This document shows positions 44,922 to 53,392 of a stretch of DNA of 64,000 nucleotides, piece by piece. The stretch is taken from NCBI GenBank assembly GCA_024639125.1, contig JAHEJA010000002.1, forward strand, positions 65,369 to 129,368, given 5' to 3'. The translations under genes and the position numbers were made by a program. The first letter of the stretch is position 1, and each line of letters opens with the position of its first letter. The stretch is from Paracoccaceae bacterium. Its GTDB lineage: Bacteria; Pseudomonadota; Alphaproteobacteria; Rhodobacterales; Rhodobacteraceae. A model generated the notes under the pieces. That model was given only the letters and a program-made list of their open reading frames with translations. It was not told where the DNA came from and made no database searches.

Positions 44922-44950
44922 AAAAAAAATTAGTCGGACGTAATTTTTTT
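44922..44950. terminator. A/T-only hairpin with T-tract (possible terminator)
   Basis: AAAAAAATTA (44923-44932) pairs perfectly with TAATTTTTTT (44941-44950) around the 8-base GC-rich loop GTCGGACG. The T-tract is part of the stem. It lies 12 bases after the oxidoreductase stop. An A-U stem this long is unusual for intrinsic terminators, so confidence is moderate. Confidence 0.45.
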
Positions 44951-44954
44951 ATTG

Positions 44955-45102
44955 CACGACTCTTTTTGTGGTCCTATATGCGGTTTCAAGACGCCAACGC
45001 ACGCGCCTCTGGCCGGTATAACACTCGTGTTTACGTAGCGACGGTAACGTCTCCTTTTTTGAACTGGTCGGGTAAAAGCCCGGGTACTTATCGGAGATGA
45101 CC
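44955..45102 (+). ncRNA. Structured leader of ornithine decarboxylase (speF-motif type)
   Basis: The 148 bases before the decarboxylase are rich in short pairings: GACG-GTAA-CGTC (45040-45051, a GNRA tetraloop hairpin), CGGG-TAAAAG-CCCG near 45069-45082, and the segment ACGCGCCTCTGGCC at about 45001-45014. A conserved 'speF' leader RNA upstream of alphaproteobacterial ornithine decarboxylase genes is described; this segment resembles what I recall of it. TCTCC (45050-45054) can pair with the Shine-Dalgarno region GGAGA (45093-45097), but then competes with the GNRA hairpin. A translational switch responding to polyamine or ornithine is inference. Confidence 0.55.
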
Positions 45103-46275
45103 ATGAACGTACACGTAGATCGCCCTCAGGGCGTGGTAGCTTATTCAATTCAATCACACCTAGCTGATTTCATTCGTCGTGCGAATTTTGACCGCCCAAC
45201 GCTTGTGTTGTCTCTTGACGCGATTGCACAGCAATATCGTGCATTGGTCCAAGGATTGGGTCGCGCAAAAATTCACTATGCTGTGAAAGCAAACCCAGAA
45301 AAAGCAGTGATCGAAACCTTGGTCAAAGAAGGGTCTCGTTTTGATGCGGCGTCACGTGCGGAAATCGAATTGTGCTTGGCAATGGGCGCACGTCCAGAGC
45401 ATATTTCCTTTGGTAACACGGTAAAACGCCCTGCGGATATCGCATTTGCCTATCGTGCTGGCGTTCGGTTGTTTGCGGCAGACGCAGAAGAAGAGCTAGA
45501 AAAATTGGCAGAACATGCGCCAATGGCACAGGTCTATATTCGCCTCTTGGTGGGCGCGACTGGTGCTGATTGGCCATTGTCCCGCAAATTTGGCTGCTCG
45601 CTTGACATGGCGTTGCCATTGATGGCGCGTGCACGTGAATTGGGATTGAAACCTGTTGGTGTGTCTTTTCACGTTGGCAGCCAAACACGCGATGCAAATA
45701 TGTGGGGCGCAACTTTGGAACAGGTCGCAGCCGTCTGGCGCGATGCCCAAGCCCAAGGATATGGCCTTACTGTTTTGAACATTGGCGGTGGTTTCCCAGC
45801 ATCCTATGAATACGATGTTGACCGTCCAACGGTTTACGCGTCTCGTGTGATGGAACAGGTCGATGCGTTGTTCCCAGATGCGAAATACGTGATGGCAGAG
45901 CCCGGACGCGGCATGGTAGCCGAAGCTGGAATGATTTCAGCAGAAGTGCTTTTGGTGTCGCGCAAATCAGAAGACGATTTGCACCGCTGGGTCTATTTGG
46001 ACATTGGTAAATTCTCGGGTCTTGCCGAAACGATGGACGAAGCAATTCGCTACCAGTTTGTGACAAACCGTGATCACCAAGAAATGAGTCCCTGCATCCT
46101 TGCTGGTCCAAGCTGTGACAGCGCAGATGTGCTATACGAAAAACGTCCTGTGATGTTGCCAGTTGGTTTGAAATCTGGTGATCGGATCATGATCAAAGCC
46201 TGTGGCGCATACACAACGACATATGCAACAATCGGCTTCAACGGATTTCCTCCGTTGGATGTTGTGATTCTCTAA
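45103..46275 (+). CDS. Ornithine/lysine decarboxylase, fold-III PLP enzyme
   Basis: Eukaryotic-type (alanine racemase fold) ornithine decarboxylase (390 aa), making putrescine. The PLP lysine is K62 in [12 protein letters not shown]. Other motifs are [11 protein letters not shown], the phosphate-binding [23 protein letters not shown], and the C-terminal active-site segment around Cys367 ([16 protein letters not shown]). Residues at the substrate site permit lysine or arginine as alternatives, so 'ornithine/lysine' is safer. The ATG at 45103 lies six bases after GGAG; an ATG at 45097 would touch it. A structured leader of about 150 bases suggests control at the RNA level. Stop codon shares CTAA with recR. 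Confidence 0.93.
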   Translation: MNVHVDRPQGVVAYSIQSHLADFIRRANFDRPTLVLSLDAIAQQYRALVQGLGRAKIHYAVKANPEKAVIETLVKEGSRFDAASRAEIELCLAMGARPEHISFGNTVKRPADIAFAYRAGVRLFAADAEEELEKLAEHAPMAQVYIRLLVGATGADWPLSRKFGCSLDMALPLMARARELGLKPVGVSFHVGSQTRDANMWGATLEQVAAVWRDAQAQGYGLTVLNIGGGFPASYEYDVDRPTVYASRVMEQVDALFPDAKYVMAEPGRGMVAEAGMISAEVLLVSRKSEDDLHRWVYLDIGKFSGLAETMDEAIRYQFVTNRDHQEMSPCILAGPSCDSADVLYEKRPVMLPVGLKSGDRIMIKACGAYTTTYATIGFNGFPPLDVVIL

Positions 46276-46865
46276 ACTTTTTTACGGGCTCTTAGGGCGG
46301 CGGAAATAGTGCCGTCGTCCAAATAATCTAGCTCGCCCCCAATTGGGACACCTTGCGCCAATGTGGTGACAGATACCTGGTGTTCCAGTTGATCTGCAAT
46401 GTAATGCGCGGTCGTTTGACCATCAATTGTTGCATTCAGGGCCAAGATGACTTCGCTAATGGTTTCGCCAACCACACGATCCATCAGTCGCGGAATACCA
46501 AGGTCTTCTGGTCCGATGGAATCCAGAGCGGACAATGTGCCGCCCAATACGTGATAGCGGCCTTTGAACACGCCTGACCGCTCCATCGCCCATAGATCCG
46601 CGACGTCTTCGACCACGCAAATTTCACCGTTCGCGCGTCGATCATCCGAACAAATGTCGCAAATATCCGAGGTCCCGACATTCCCGCAATTCAAGCATTC
46701 TCTGGCTGTGCTGGCAACGCGGCCCATTTGATCAGCAAGCGGCATCATCAATAACCCCCGTTTGCGAATTAAATGCAACACGGCACGACGGGCTGATCGT
46801 GGGCCAAGACCCGGCAATTTTGCCATAAGCTCGATCAAGGCATCGATGTCTTTGGTGTCGGACAT
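46272..46865 (-). CDS. recR: Recombination mediator protein RecR
   Basis: RecR (197 aa, the family length) helps RecF/RecO load RecA at gaps. It has an N-terminal helix-hairpin-helix ([20 protein letters not shown]), a C4 zinc finger ([16 protein letters not shown]) and a Toprim domain ([20 protein letters not shown], then [19 protein letters not shown]). It is the last gene of the dnaX-ybaB unit, but here a cytochrome c gene precedes it, two bases away. The start at 46865 matches the usual N-terminus; the longer frame runs through the cytochrome gene. Its stop shares CTAA with the convergent decarboxylase gene. Confidence 0.96.
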   Translation of the reverse strand: MSDTKDIDALIELMAKLPGLGPRSARRAVLHLIRKRGLLMMPLADQMGRVASTARECLNCGNVGTSDICDICSDDRRANGEICVVEDVADLWAMERSGVFKGRYHVLGGTLSALDSIGPEDLGIPRLMDRVVGETISEVILALNATIDGQTTAHYIADQLEHQVSVTTLAQGVPIGGELDYLDDGTISAALRARKKV

Positions 46866-46867
46866 TG

Positions 46868-47293
46868 TCAAAGGATTCCATTTTCGCGCTGAAGCCTGCG
46901 AACATAAGCGATGATTGGCGTGATATCGGCCTGTGTTATGCCTTTGATTGGGGGCATATCTCCAAACGGCCAATGGTGGGCTTTGACCCCAAGGATTGCC
47001 GCGCGTTCAAATGCCAAATCTCCATGATGATTTGGTTCATAAATCTTATGTACCAAAGGCGGTGCAACGTCTTGTTGACCATGGGCGTTTGGGCCATGGC
47101 AAGAGGCGCATTTTGCGTTAAACGCGACTTTTCCGATGGCTTCGATTGGGGTCAACGTGTCTGGGACTATGACGTCAACAATTGCCGACCCCTTGGCTGT
47201 TGTGTGTTGGGCCTTGGCCTTGGGCGGTGACACATATGTATACCCCGCATAAAGCGCCCCTAGAATTATCACTAAAACAACAGCCTTTTTCAT
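46868..47293 (-). CDS. Small membrane-anchored cytochrome c
   Basis: Class I-like cytochrome c (141 aa). An uncleaved or cleavable N-terminal hydrophobic segment ([19 protein letters not shown], 4-22) would export or anchor it to the periplasmic side. The haem motif CASCH is at 62-66, and a distal methionine is likely in GDMPPIKG. It resembles the cytochrome domains of copper-containing or DUF-type proteins, without closer assignment. It sits between ybaB and recR, two bases from recR and 14 from ybaB, so it is co-transcribed with DNA replication and repair genes. The electron partner is unknown. Confidence 0.86.
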   Translation of the reverse strand: MKKAVVLVIILGALYAGYTYVSPPKAKAQHTTAKGSAIVDVIVPDTLTPIEAIGKVAFNAKCASCHGPNAHGQQDVAPPLVHKIYEPNHHGDLAFERAAILGVKAHHWPFGDMPPIKGITQADITPIIAYVRRLQRENGIL

Positions 47294-47307
47294 GCACTGC
47301 GTCGCCT

Positions 47308-47652
47308 TTAAAAAGGAAGCTTCATACCCGCAGGAAGCCCAAGACCTTCGGTGATTTTTGCCATTTCTTCTTTGGCGCGTTCACTGGCTTTTTCCTGAGC
47401 GTCTTTGATGGCGGCCAGAATAAGGTCTTCGACCACTTCTTTGTCGTCACCGTTAAAGATAGATGGATCAATGTCCAAGGCTGTCAGATCGCCTTTGGCT
47501 GTGCAGGTGGCTTTGACCAAACCAGCACCGGCTTCGCCTTGGACCATGATGGTGTGCAGATCGTCTTGCATTTGTGTGACTTTGCCTTGCATTTCTTGCG
47601 CGGCTTTCATCATTTTCGCCATGTCACCCATAGCGCCTAGTCCTTTGAACAT
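47308..47652 (-). CDS. YbaB/EbfC family nucleoid-associated protein
   Basis: Small DNA-binding protein (114 aa). It shows the typical start FKGLGAMGDMAKMMKAAQEM and the core AGAGLVKATCTAKGDLTALD, followed by KEVVEDLILAAIKDA. YbaB proteins form dimers that bind DNA and are generally encoded right after dnaX. AGGAG lies upstream of the ATG at 47652. It comes 14 bases after dnaX. A longer frame beginning inside dnaX is rejected. Confidence 0.95.
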   Translation of the reverse strand: MFKGLGAMGDMAKMMKAAQEMQGKVTQMQDDLHTIMVQGEAGAGLVKATCTAKGDLTALDIDPSIFNGDDKEVVEDLILAAIKDAQEKASERAKEEMAKITEGLGLPAGMKLPF

Positions 47653-47666
47653 TTTGTATCTCCTGA

Positions 47667-49442
47667 TTATTCTTCTTCGAAGGGATCCCATTCGTCTTCG
47701 ACTTCGGGCAAGGCATCTGCCTGTGCCTCGGCTGCGATCGCGTCAGGGGTTCGAATTTCTGTTATTTTTGAATTCGGGAAAGCCAATAGAATGGCTTGCA
47801 CCATTGGATGCCCTGTCGCTTCTGCTTCGAGGGCAAGGTGAGCTGCGTCTTTCTTTTTGGCAATCGTTTCTGCACCGCCAGCATTAACGAGGCTAACGGC
47901 CCAGCGATTGCCTGTCCAAGCCTGAAGTTTGCTGCCCAGGCGTTGGGCCAAATCAGAGGGGGCATTGGGTGTGGGTACAAATTCGATCCGTCCCGGTTGA
48001 TAGCTTGCCAATTGAACGCAGCCTTCGACATCAACCAATAGCTTTACATCGCGGTTTGTGCGAATCAATTCGACGACATGGTCGAATGTTGGATACCTTG
48101 CCAAAGCATTCTCAAGCGCGATGGCGCGCACTGCACCGGTTGATGTTGCAACGGGACCCGATGGGCCAGGATGGGTTGGGTTTGGAAGGCTAGACTGCAC
48201 AGATGTCTGTGACGCATGATTGCTTTGACCACCGGCAGACCCGCGTGACATTCCGCCCCCCGAAGGAGGAGGTGGCGGTGTGTCCTGAAGCTTGCGCATC
48301 AATTCCTCGGGCGAGGGAAGATCCGCGACATGGGTCATACGGATGATTGCCATTTCAGCCGCCATCATCGTGTTTGGCGACGCGCCGACTTCTTCCAATG
48401 ATTTGAGCAGCATTTGCCACATGCGTGTCAAAACGCGCATCGGCAATTCAGCAGCAAGGGTTTGACCACGGGCGCGTTCGTCGGGCGAAACGGTTGGGTC
48501 TTCGGCTGCTTCTGGGGTGATTTTAACGATGGAAATCCAATGGGTGATCTCGGCCAAATCCCGAAGAACGGCCATAGGATCCGCGCCATCTGCATACTGA
48601 GATCCCAGCTCGTTCAAGGCAGCGCCTGCTTCGCCGCGCATGATCATGTCAAACAGATCCATGACACGCCCACGGTCGGCAAGGCCCAACATTGCACGCA
48701 CTTGATCGGCGGTCGTTTCCCCAGCGCCATGCGAAATTGCTTGATCCAACAGGGACGTCGCATCCCGCGCCGAGCCTTCGGCAGCACGGGTGATCAACGC
48801 CAATGCATCATCGGAAATATCGGCATTTTCCGCGCCGGCAATCTTGCGCAAAAGCGCGATCATCACTTCGGGTTCGATGCGACGTAAATCAAAGCGTTGG
48901 CAGCGCGACAGAACCGTTACGGGCACTTTGCGAATTTCGGTGGTGGCAAAGATGAATTTCACATGCGCGGGGGGTTCTTCTAGTGTCTTGAGCAAGGCGT
49001 TGAACGCATTGTTCGACAGCATGTGAACTTCGTCGATGATGTAAATCTTGTAGCGAGCCGAGGCGGTGCGGTAATGGACACTGTCGATGATTTCGCGAAT
49101 GTCATCCACACCTGTTCGGCTGGCAGCATCCATTTCCATGACGTCCACATGACGCCCTTCCATGATCGCAACACAGTGTTCGCAGGTCCCACAGGGGTCC
49201 GTTGTCGGTTGACCTTGGCCATCGGTTCCAATGCAATTCATGCCTTTGGCAATGATCCGCGCCGTTGTGGTTTTGCCCGTGCCGCGAATGCCCGTCATAA
49301 TAAAGGCCTGCGCAATTCGATCTGCGTCAAAGGCATTCTTTAGGGTGCGCACCATCGCGTCTTGGCCAACCAAATCCACAAAGGTTTCGGGCCGATATTT
49401 ACGCGCAAGAACTTGGTAAGTATTTTGGTCTGACTGCGTCAT
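47667..49442 (-). CDS. dnaX: DNA polymerase III subunit gamma/tau
   Basis: Clamp-loader subunit (591 aa). The AAA+ part has the start QVLARKYRPETFVDLVGQ, Walker A GIRGTGKTT (51-59), the zinc-binding set with CGTCEHC, the DEVHMLS Walker B box and the sensor region TEIRKVPVTVLSRCQRFDLR. Domain III follows, then a proline- and serine-rich linker (PPPPPSGGG), and a C-terminal tau-like domain for polymerase and DnaB contact. Start at 49442 (ATG) rather than the TTG three codons earlier. No convincing programmed frameshift site for a separate gamma product is visible. It heads the unit dnaX-ybaB-cytochrome c-recR. Confidence 0.96.
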   Translation of the reverse strand: MTQSDQNTYQVLARKYRPETFVDLVGQDAMVRTLKNAFDADRIAQAFIMTGIRGTGKTTTARIIAKGMNCIGTDGQGQPTTDPCGTCEHCVAIMEGRHVDVMEMDAASRTGVDDIREIIDSVHYRTASARYKIYIIDEVHMLSNNAFNALLKTLEEPPAHVKFIFATTEIRKVPVTVLSRCQRFDLRRIEPEVMIALLRKIAGAENADISDDALALITRAAEGSARDATSLLDQAISHGAGETTADQVRAMLGLADRGRVMDLFDMIMRGEAGAALNELGSQYADGADPMAVLRDLAEITHWISIVKITPEAAEDPTVSPDERARGQTLAAELPMRVLTRMWQMLLKSLEEVGASPNTMMAAEMAIIRMTHVADLPSPEELMRKLQDTPPPPPSGGGMSRGSAGGQSNHASQTSVQSSLPNPTHPGPSGPVATSTGAVRAIALENALARYPTFDHVVELIRTNRDVKLLVDVEGCVQLASYQPGRIEFVPTPNAPSDLAQRLGSKLQAWTGNRWAVSLVNAGGAETIAKKKDAAHLALEAEATGHPMVQAILLAFPNSKITEIRTPDAIAAEAQADALPEVEDEWDPFEEE

Positions 49443-49618
49443 GGGGTCCAAACATTTTTAGGTGTTGCACTAAGCTACGATCTTAGGCGTGCCGCGTCCA
49501 GTAGATAGCCTGACTTTATTGCTGGCAAAGTCTCTTTCATAGGGCGTGTGCCTTTTGGTGCTTGTGATCATGGCATAGCTGTTTCAAACTTGGTCAAGAT
49601 ATAGCACAAGAGGCAGGC

Positions 49619-50110
49619 ATGTTTTCCATTTCCGAATTGAACGTTGGCACAGGAACAATCGGGATTGCTCCTTTGGTTGGGCGCAGCGGCGATTATGCCG
49701 GTGATTTGCAAAAGCTGTTGGAGTGGTCGCCTGATTTGGTGCTGACGCTGACGCAGTTGTCCGAATTAAAGCAGGTTGGCAGCGCCGATTTGCCGACTGA
49801 TTTGGGCCTAAATGAAATCAAATGGCTGCATTTCCCGATTGATGACTTTCAGGCTCCTGATGGGGGAATGGACCCGTTGTGGGATGTCATGCAGGATATT
49901 TTGCACACAGCATTGACCCAGAAAAAACGGGTGATTGTGCACTGTATGGGGGGGTGCGGTCGCAGTGGGATGGTCGCGCTTCGATTGATGTGTGAATTAG
50001 GTGAGCGCGCGGATCTGGCGTTAGAGCGGCTTCGAACGCATCGGAGCTGTGCGGTTGAAACCAATGCACAGATGCTTTGGGCCACACATGGACAGATTTC
50101 ACAACACTGA
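49619..50110 (+). CDS. Dual-specificity-type protein phosphatase
   Basis: Cysteine-based phosphatase (163 aa) with the signature VHCMGGCGRSG (108-118), giving catalytic Cys109 and Arg115. A general-acid aspartate is probably in FPIDDFQAPD (72-81). The fold resembles CDKN3/tyrosine phosphatase-like proteins of bacteria. Substrate unknown; it could act on phosphotyrosine or a small phosphoester. A lone gene between dnaX and the SRP RNA, both on the other strand. The 176-base gap upstream holds no further gene. Confidence 0.87.
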   Translation: MFSISELNVGTGTIGIAPLVGRSGDYAGDLQKLLEWSPDLVLTLTQLSELKQVGSADLPTDLGLNEIKWLHFPIDDFQAPDGGMDPLWDVMQDILHTALTQKKRVIVHCMGGCGRSGMVALRLMCELGERADLALERLRTHRSCAVETNAQMLWATHGQISQH

Positions 50111-50120
50111 TAGGTAAGGT

Positions 50121-50214
50121 GAGAGGCTGGACAGCGACCCAAGCGGGACTCGTTACGGCTGCTTCCTTCCGGATCTGACCGGGTTGGCGAGGCGCTCGCC
50201 CACGCCAACCTCTC
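50121..50214 (-). ncRNA. ffs: Signal recognition particle RNA (4.5S, small bacterial type)
   Basis: The minus strand carries the conserved apical SRP core GGTCAGATCCGGAAGGAAGC, continuing AGCC, at about 50150-50173. The ends close with a perfect 10-bp stem: GAGAGGTTGG (5', 50205-50214) against CCAGCCTCTC (3', 50121-50130). It binds Ffh for co-translational targeting. Proximity to dnaX is usual in alphaproteobacteria. Exact ends may differ by a few bases. Confidence 0.95.
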
Positions 50215-50221
50215 GAAGCGC

Positions 50222-50250
50222 TAGATATGGTGCTTTGCATAAGATTGCAA
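50222..50250 (-). promoter_or_regulatory. Promoter of the SRP RNA gene
   Basis: Minus-strand TTGCAA (50245-50250), a 17-base spacer, then TATCTA (50222-50227). The start would fall seven or eight bases later, near 50214-50215, agreeing with the predicted 5' end of the RNA. Confidence 0.65.
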
Positions 50251-50326
50251 GCAACAGAGCAACATTGATTGCGCTTCTTTTTGAACCATGTCATCAGTTT
50301 AGCAAGCAGATTGGGCAAATATACTT

Positions 50327-51277
50327 ATGAAAATAGCGGAAACAGTCACCTTTGGCGGATCGGGCTTAGAACGCCACGCTGAATTACGCGGCACTGATGG
50401 CGCAGAACCGATCGCAGGGGATCGTGCGATTCTTTTGTGGCGGGGCAAGATTTTGATGTCTGTAGATCCACAACAAGGCATTCCTTTGTTAGAGGTGCCA
50501 CATCCGCTTTTTCAGGATGCGCTGCATATCTTTTTGGGACGTGATGACATTGGCGGCTTGCATGCTTTTGATATTTCATCATGGACCCCCCAAGGGCAAG
50601 ATTTGCCAGATGGGTCCAGTTTCAATGATCCCAGCATTCAGTTTCATCCCGATTTAGCCAAGGATGTTGCTTTTTTTGAATTACGCGGACGGATGAACGA
50701 TTTAACACCGCGCGAAGCGGAATTGGCGGCAACTGCCAAAGCCTTGATCCATTGGCACAACGCGCATCAATTTTGTTCACGCTGCGGTGCCCCGTCCAAA
50801 ATCACAATGTCCGGTTGGCAGCGCAGTTGTACAGGCTGTGAAACCTCGCAATTTCCGCGAACTGATCCGGTTGTGATTATGTTAATTACCCACGGGGACA
50901 AGGTTCTGTTAGGGCGATCGCATGCATGGCCTGACAAAATGTATTCCCTTCTTGCGGGGTTCATCGAACACGGTGAAACGATCGAAGCCGCCGTTCGCCG
51001 TGAGGTTTTCGAAGAAGCCGGTGTGCGCGTCGGGGCCGTGCGCTATTTGGCATCACAGCCTTGGGCATTTCCTTATTCCTTGATGTTTGGATGCCATGGC
51101 GAAGCGGTCACGACGGACATCAATATTGATCCAACGGAAATAGAAGATGCGTTTTGGATGCGTAAATCTGAAATGCTTGAGGTGTTTTCTGGCAACAGTG
51201 ATCGCATAATGCCTGCCCGAAAAGGGTCAATTGCACAGTTTTTGCTGAAAAATTGGCTTGCAGACAGGTTAGAATGA
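50327..51277 (+). CDS. nudC: NAD(+) diphosphatase NudC
   Basis: Nudix hydrolase (316 aa) that splits NADH/NAD+ and removes NAD caps from RNA. An N-terminal domain (1-140) precedes a four-cysteine zinc site (C150, C153, C168, C171 in FCSRCGAP and SCTGCE). The Nudix box is GFIEHGETIEAAVRREVFEE (211-230) plus AGV. The NudC-specific SQPWAFPYSLMFG follows. All expected parts are present. Just upstream is the SRP RNA on the opposite strand; an SRPBCC gene follows after 33 bases, probably in one transcript. Confidence 0.95.
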   Translation: MKIAETVTFGGSGLERHAELRGTDGAEPIAGDRAILLWRGKILMSVDPQQGIPLLEVPHPLFQDALHIFLGRDDIGGLHAFDISSWTPQGQDLPDGSSFNDPSIQFHPDLAKDVAFFELRGRMNDLTPREAELAATAKALIHWHNAHQFCSRCGAPSKITMSGWQRSCTGCETSQFPRTDPVVIMLITHGDKVLLGRSHAWPDKMYSLLAGFIEHGETIEAAVRREVFEEAGVRVGAVRYLASQPWAFPYSLMFGCHGEAVTTDINIDPTEIEDAFWMRKSEMLEVFSGNSDRIMPARKGSIAQFLLKNWLADRLE

Positions 51278-51310
51278 TGAATTAAAGAAAAAGATTGTAT
51301 GGGGTAGCGC

Positions 51311-51769
51311 ATGAAATTTTCAAAGAGTGAAGACGTCGAATTGGATCAAGACGCGCTTTTTGCCAAAGTTTCAAATTTTCGGATGTTCGAACGTCTGGTG
51401 ATCCGTCGCGGTGTGACTATTGACCGTGTCGCTGGAACGCCAGAGGATGCTGTGGGGATGGCATGGGACAGCGAATTTGATCTGCGTGGCAAAAAACGCA
51501 AGGCTCGGATTGAAATTGTAGAATTTGACGCGCCGAATTTGGTGAAATTCCATGCAGTTAGCAAAACGATGAATATTCGCTTTGAACTAGACCTGACCGC
51601 GTTGTCAGCCAAGCGTACGCGTATGACTGTGACTGCGGTTCTTGATCCGCAAACCCTTTCAGCGCGACTTGTTGTTCAGTCGATGAAGCTTGGTCGATCT
51701 AAAATGAACAATCGCTTTGCTCAGCGCGTGCGGCAATTTGCAAACGAATTAGAAAAATCTCAGGCATAG
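51311..51769 (+). CDS. SRPBCC family protein
   Basis: Small protein (152 aa) of the SRPBCC/START-like ligand-binding superfamily. It shows the alternating pattern of that fold: a start MKFSKSEDVELDQDALFAKV, strands around WDSEFDLRGKKRKARIEIVE, FHAVSKTMNIRFELDLTALS and a long basic C-terminal helix (KMNNRFAQRVRQFANELEKS). The ligand is unknown and no enzyme motif is seen. It follows nudC closely on the same strand and converges on pheA, nine bases away. Confidence 0.78.
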   Translation: MKFSKSEDVELDQDALFAKVSNFRMFERLVIRRGVTIDRVAGTPEDAVGMAWDSEFDLRGKKRKARIEIVEFDAPNLVKFHAVSKTMNIRFELDLTALSAKRTRMTVTAVLDPQTLSARLVVQSMKLGRSKMNNRFAQRVRQFANELEKSQA

Positions 51770-51778
51770 CAGCCAAGC

Positions 51779-52612
51779 CTAGATACGGCTTGGGTCTGCT
51801 GGGTAGACGCCTAAGATTTTGATCGAATCGGTGAAATAATCCAGCTCGTCCATTGCGCGTTTAACGGCGGCATCGTCTGGATGACCTTCGATGTCTGCAT
51901 AGAATTGAGTAGCATTGAACGACCCGCCGACCATATAGCTTTCTAGCTTTGTTGTGTTCACACCATTGGTCGCAAATCCACCCATGGCTTTGTATAGTGC
52001 TGCGGGAATGTTGCGCACTTGGAAAATAAAGCTCATCATCATTTTTCCGTCACCGCGCGGCATATGATTGGGTTCGCGTGACATAACCAAAAAGCGTGTG
52101 GTGTTATGGCCGAAATCTTCGATACCTGTTGCCAAAACATTTAACCCATGAATTTCTGCGGCAATTGTGCTGGCCAAAACACCGTCACAAGAATCAGCGG
52201 ACTGGGCCAAGTCTTTGGCAGCGCCTGCGCTATCAACGGCTGATTCTGATGTGATCCCGTGTTCGGCCAAGAATTTTTGTGCTTGTGGCAGCAATACCAA
52301 ATGGGCGCGCACCTTTTTGACTTGATCAAGGGTGACCCCCGGACGCGCCATCAGGCTGATGCGGACACGCGTGAAACATTCGTCAACAATATGCAAACCC
52401 GACTCTGGAAGAAGGCGGTGAATATCAGCAACGCGTCCATAAGTTGAATTTTCAACGGGCAGCATGGCCAAGTCTGCTTGATTTGATCGCACGGCGTTAA
52501 TGACGTCATCAAAGGTACGACAAGGCAGGGCCTCCATGTTGGGGCGCGCCGTGCGGCATGCTTCGTGGGAATAGGCCCCCAGTTCACCTTGAAAAGCGAT
52601 GCGATTTGACAT
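51779..52612 (-). CDS. pheA: Prephenate dehydratase
   Basis: Monofunctional prephenate dehydratase (277 aa), making phenylpyruvate for phenylalanine synthesis. The catalytic domain shows AFQGELGAYSHEACR, PVENSTYGRVAD, and the active-site TRF triplet in NTTRFLVMSREP. A C-terminal ACT regulatory domain follows (about 195-275, IPAALYKAMGGFATNGVNTT). The usual phenylalanine-binding ESRP element reads ESYM here, a form I recall from other alphaproteobacteria; its effect on feedback inhibition is unknown. Divergent from the cytochrome gene across 110 bases. Confidence 0.94.
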   Translation of the reverse strand: MSNRIAFQGELGAYSHEACRTARPNMEALPCRTFDDVINAVRSNQADLAMLPVENSTYGRVADIHRLLPESGLHIVDECFTRVRISLMARPGVTLDQVKKVRAHLVLLPQAQKFLAEHGITSESAVDSAGAAKDLAQSADSCDGVLASTIAAEIHGLNVLATGIEDFGHNTTRFLVMSREPNHMPRGDGKMMMSFIFQVRNIPAALYKAMGGFATNGVNTTKLESYMVGGSFNATQFYADIEGHPDDAAVKRAMDELDYFTDSIKILGVYPADPSRI

Positions 52613-52722
52613 TTTTCACCTTTTTTCTGCGATTGGGCGTTTCGTCGCGCCTCATACACCTTGCATAAAGTGATTAGAAGCGGATAGAAAGCCTCCAAAC
52701 GTTAGCAAATGGAATGTGACCG

Positions 52723-53247
52723 ATGCTTGATACAATGACCTTCACCAAAATACTTGGCGGCTTTTGTGGCGCTTTGTTGATTTTCCTCTTGGGCGGCTGG
52801 GTCGCCGAGACACTTTACCACGTTGGACCAGAAGGTCATGGCGACGAAGAGCCAGTTGCAGGCTATTATATCGAAGTCGGTGGTGACGAAGCCGCAACCG
52901 AAGAAGAAGCGGGTCCGTCTTTCACGGAATTGCTTGCGTCTGCTGACGTTGCAAAGGGTGAAAAAGTGTTTGGCAAGTGTAAAGCATGTCACAAACTAGA
53001 AGATGGCGCGAACGGTACTGGTCCAACATTGTATGGTGTTGTTGATCGTGCAGTAAGCAGCATCGATGGTTTCGGCTATTCCGGCGCGCTTGTTGCGGTT
53101 GCCGATGTATGGGATGCAGATCACCTAAACGGTTTCCTTGCAAACCCCAAGAAATATGCGCCTGGTACGAAAATGGGTTTTGCTGGTCTGAAAAGCGAAG
53201 AAGATCGTGCGAACTTGATTGCATATTTGGCGACAATCGGCGGTTAA
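52723..53247 (+). CDS. Membrane-anchored cytochrome c (c552/cy-like)
   Basis: Class I cytochrome c (174 aa) with an N-terminal membrane anchor (ILGGFCGALLIFLLGGWVAE, 10-29), an acidic linker (about 35-64) and a cytochrome domain: GKCKACHKLEDG with haem motif CKACH (86-90), GPTLYGVVDRA and the distal Met151 in PGTKMGFAGL. This layout is that of CycM/cytochrome cy or c552, which carries electrons between the bc1 complex and terminal oxidases, such as the cbb3 oxidase encoded at the window end. A strong terminator follows. Confidence 0.9.
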   Translation: MLDTMTFTKILGGFCGALLIFLLGGWVAETLYHVGPEGHGDEEPVAGYYIEVGGDEAATEEEAGPSFTELLASADVAKGEKVFGKCKACHKLEDGANGTGPTLYGVVDRAVSSIDGFGYSGALVAVADVWDADHLNGFLANPKKYAPGTKMGFAGLKSEEDRANLIAYLATIGG

Positions 53248-53271
53248 TCTAACTGTTGACTAAGGAATTTC

Positions 53272-53304
53272 GGGCCGTGGCACCTGCTGCGGCCCTTTTC
53301 TTTT
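53272..53304 (+). terminator. Intrinsic terminator after the cytochrome c gene
   Basis: GGGCCG (53272-53277) pairs with CGGCCC (53290-53295), followed by TTTTCTTTT. It is 24 bases after the stop. Confidence 0.8.
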
Positions 53305-53392
53305 GCACATTTGCGCGAGGTTTGTACTTGAATGTGGTCATGTTCCCATTTTAGCCTATTCTAAAAGAAAAACATCTTTCAGGGGGTGGATC

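Noticed and set aside
47862-47885. Possible dnaX frameshift site (C-AAA-AAG on the minus strand)
   Set aside because: The heptamer lacks the first A of A-AAA-AAG and lies close to the tau C-terminus rather than after the AAA+ part, where a gamma product would end.
49568-49592. Sequence resembling the lacZ-alpha vector leader (CATGGCATAGCTGTTTCA) and also the purine motif on the other strand
   Set aside because: It differs from the vector sequence at several positions and lies in normal chromosomal context. The 11-base match to the purine motif stands before an unrelated phosphatase, so chance is the simplest reading.
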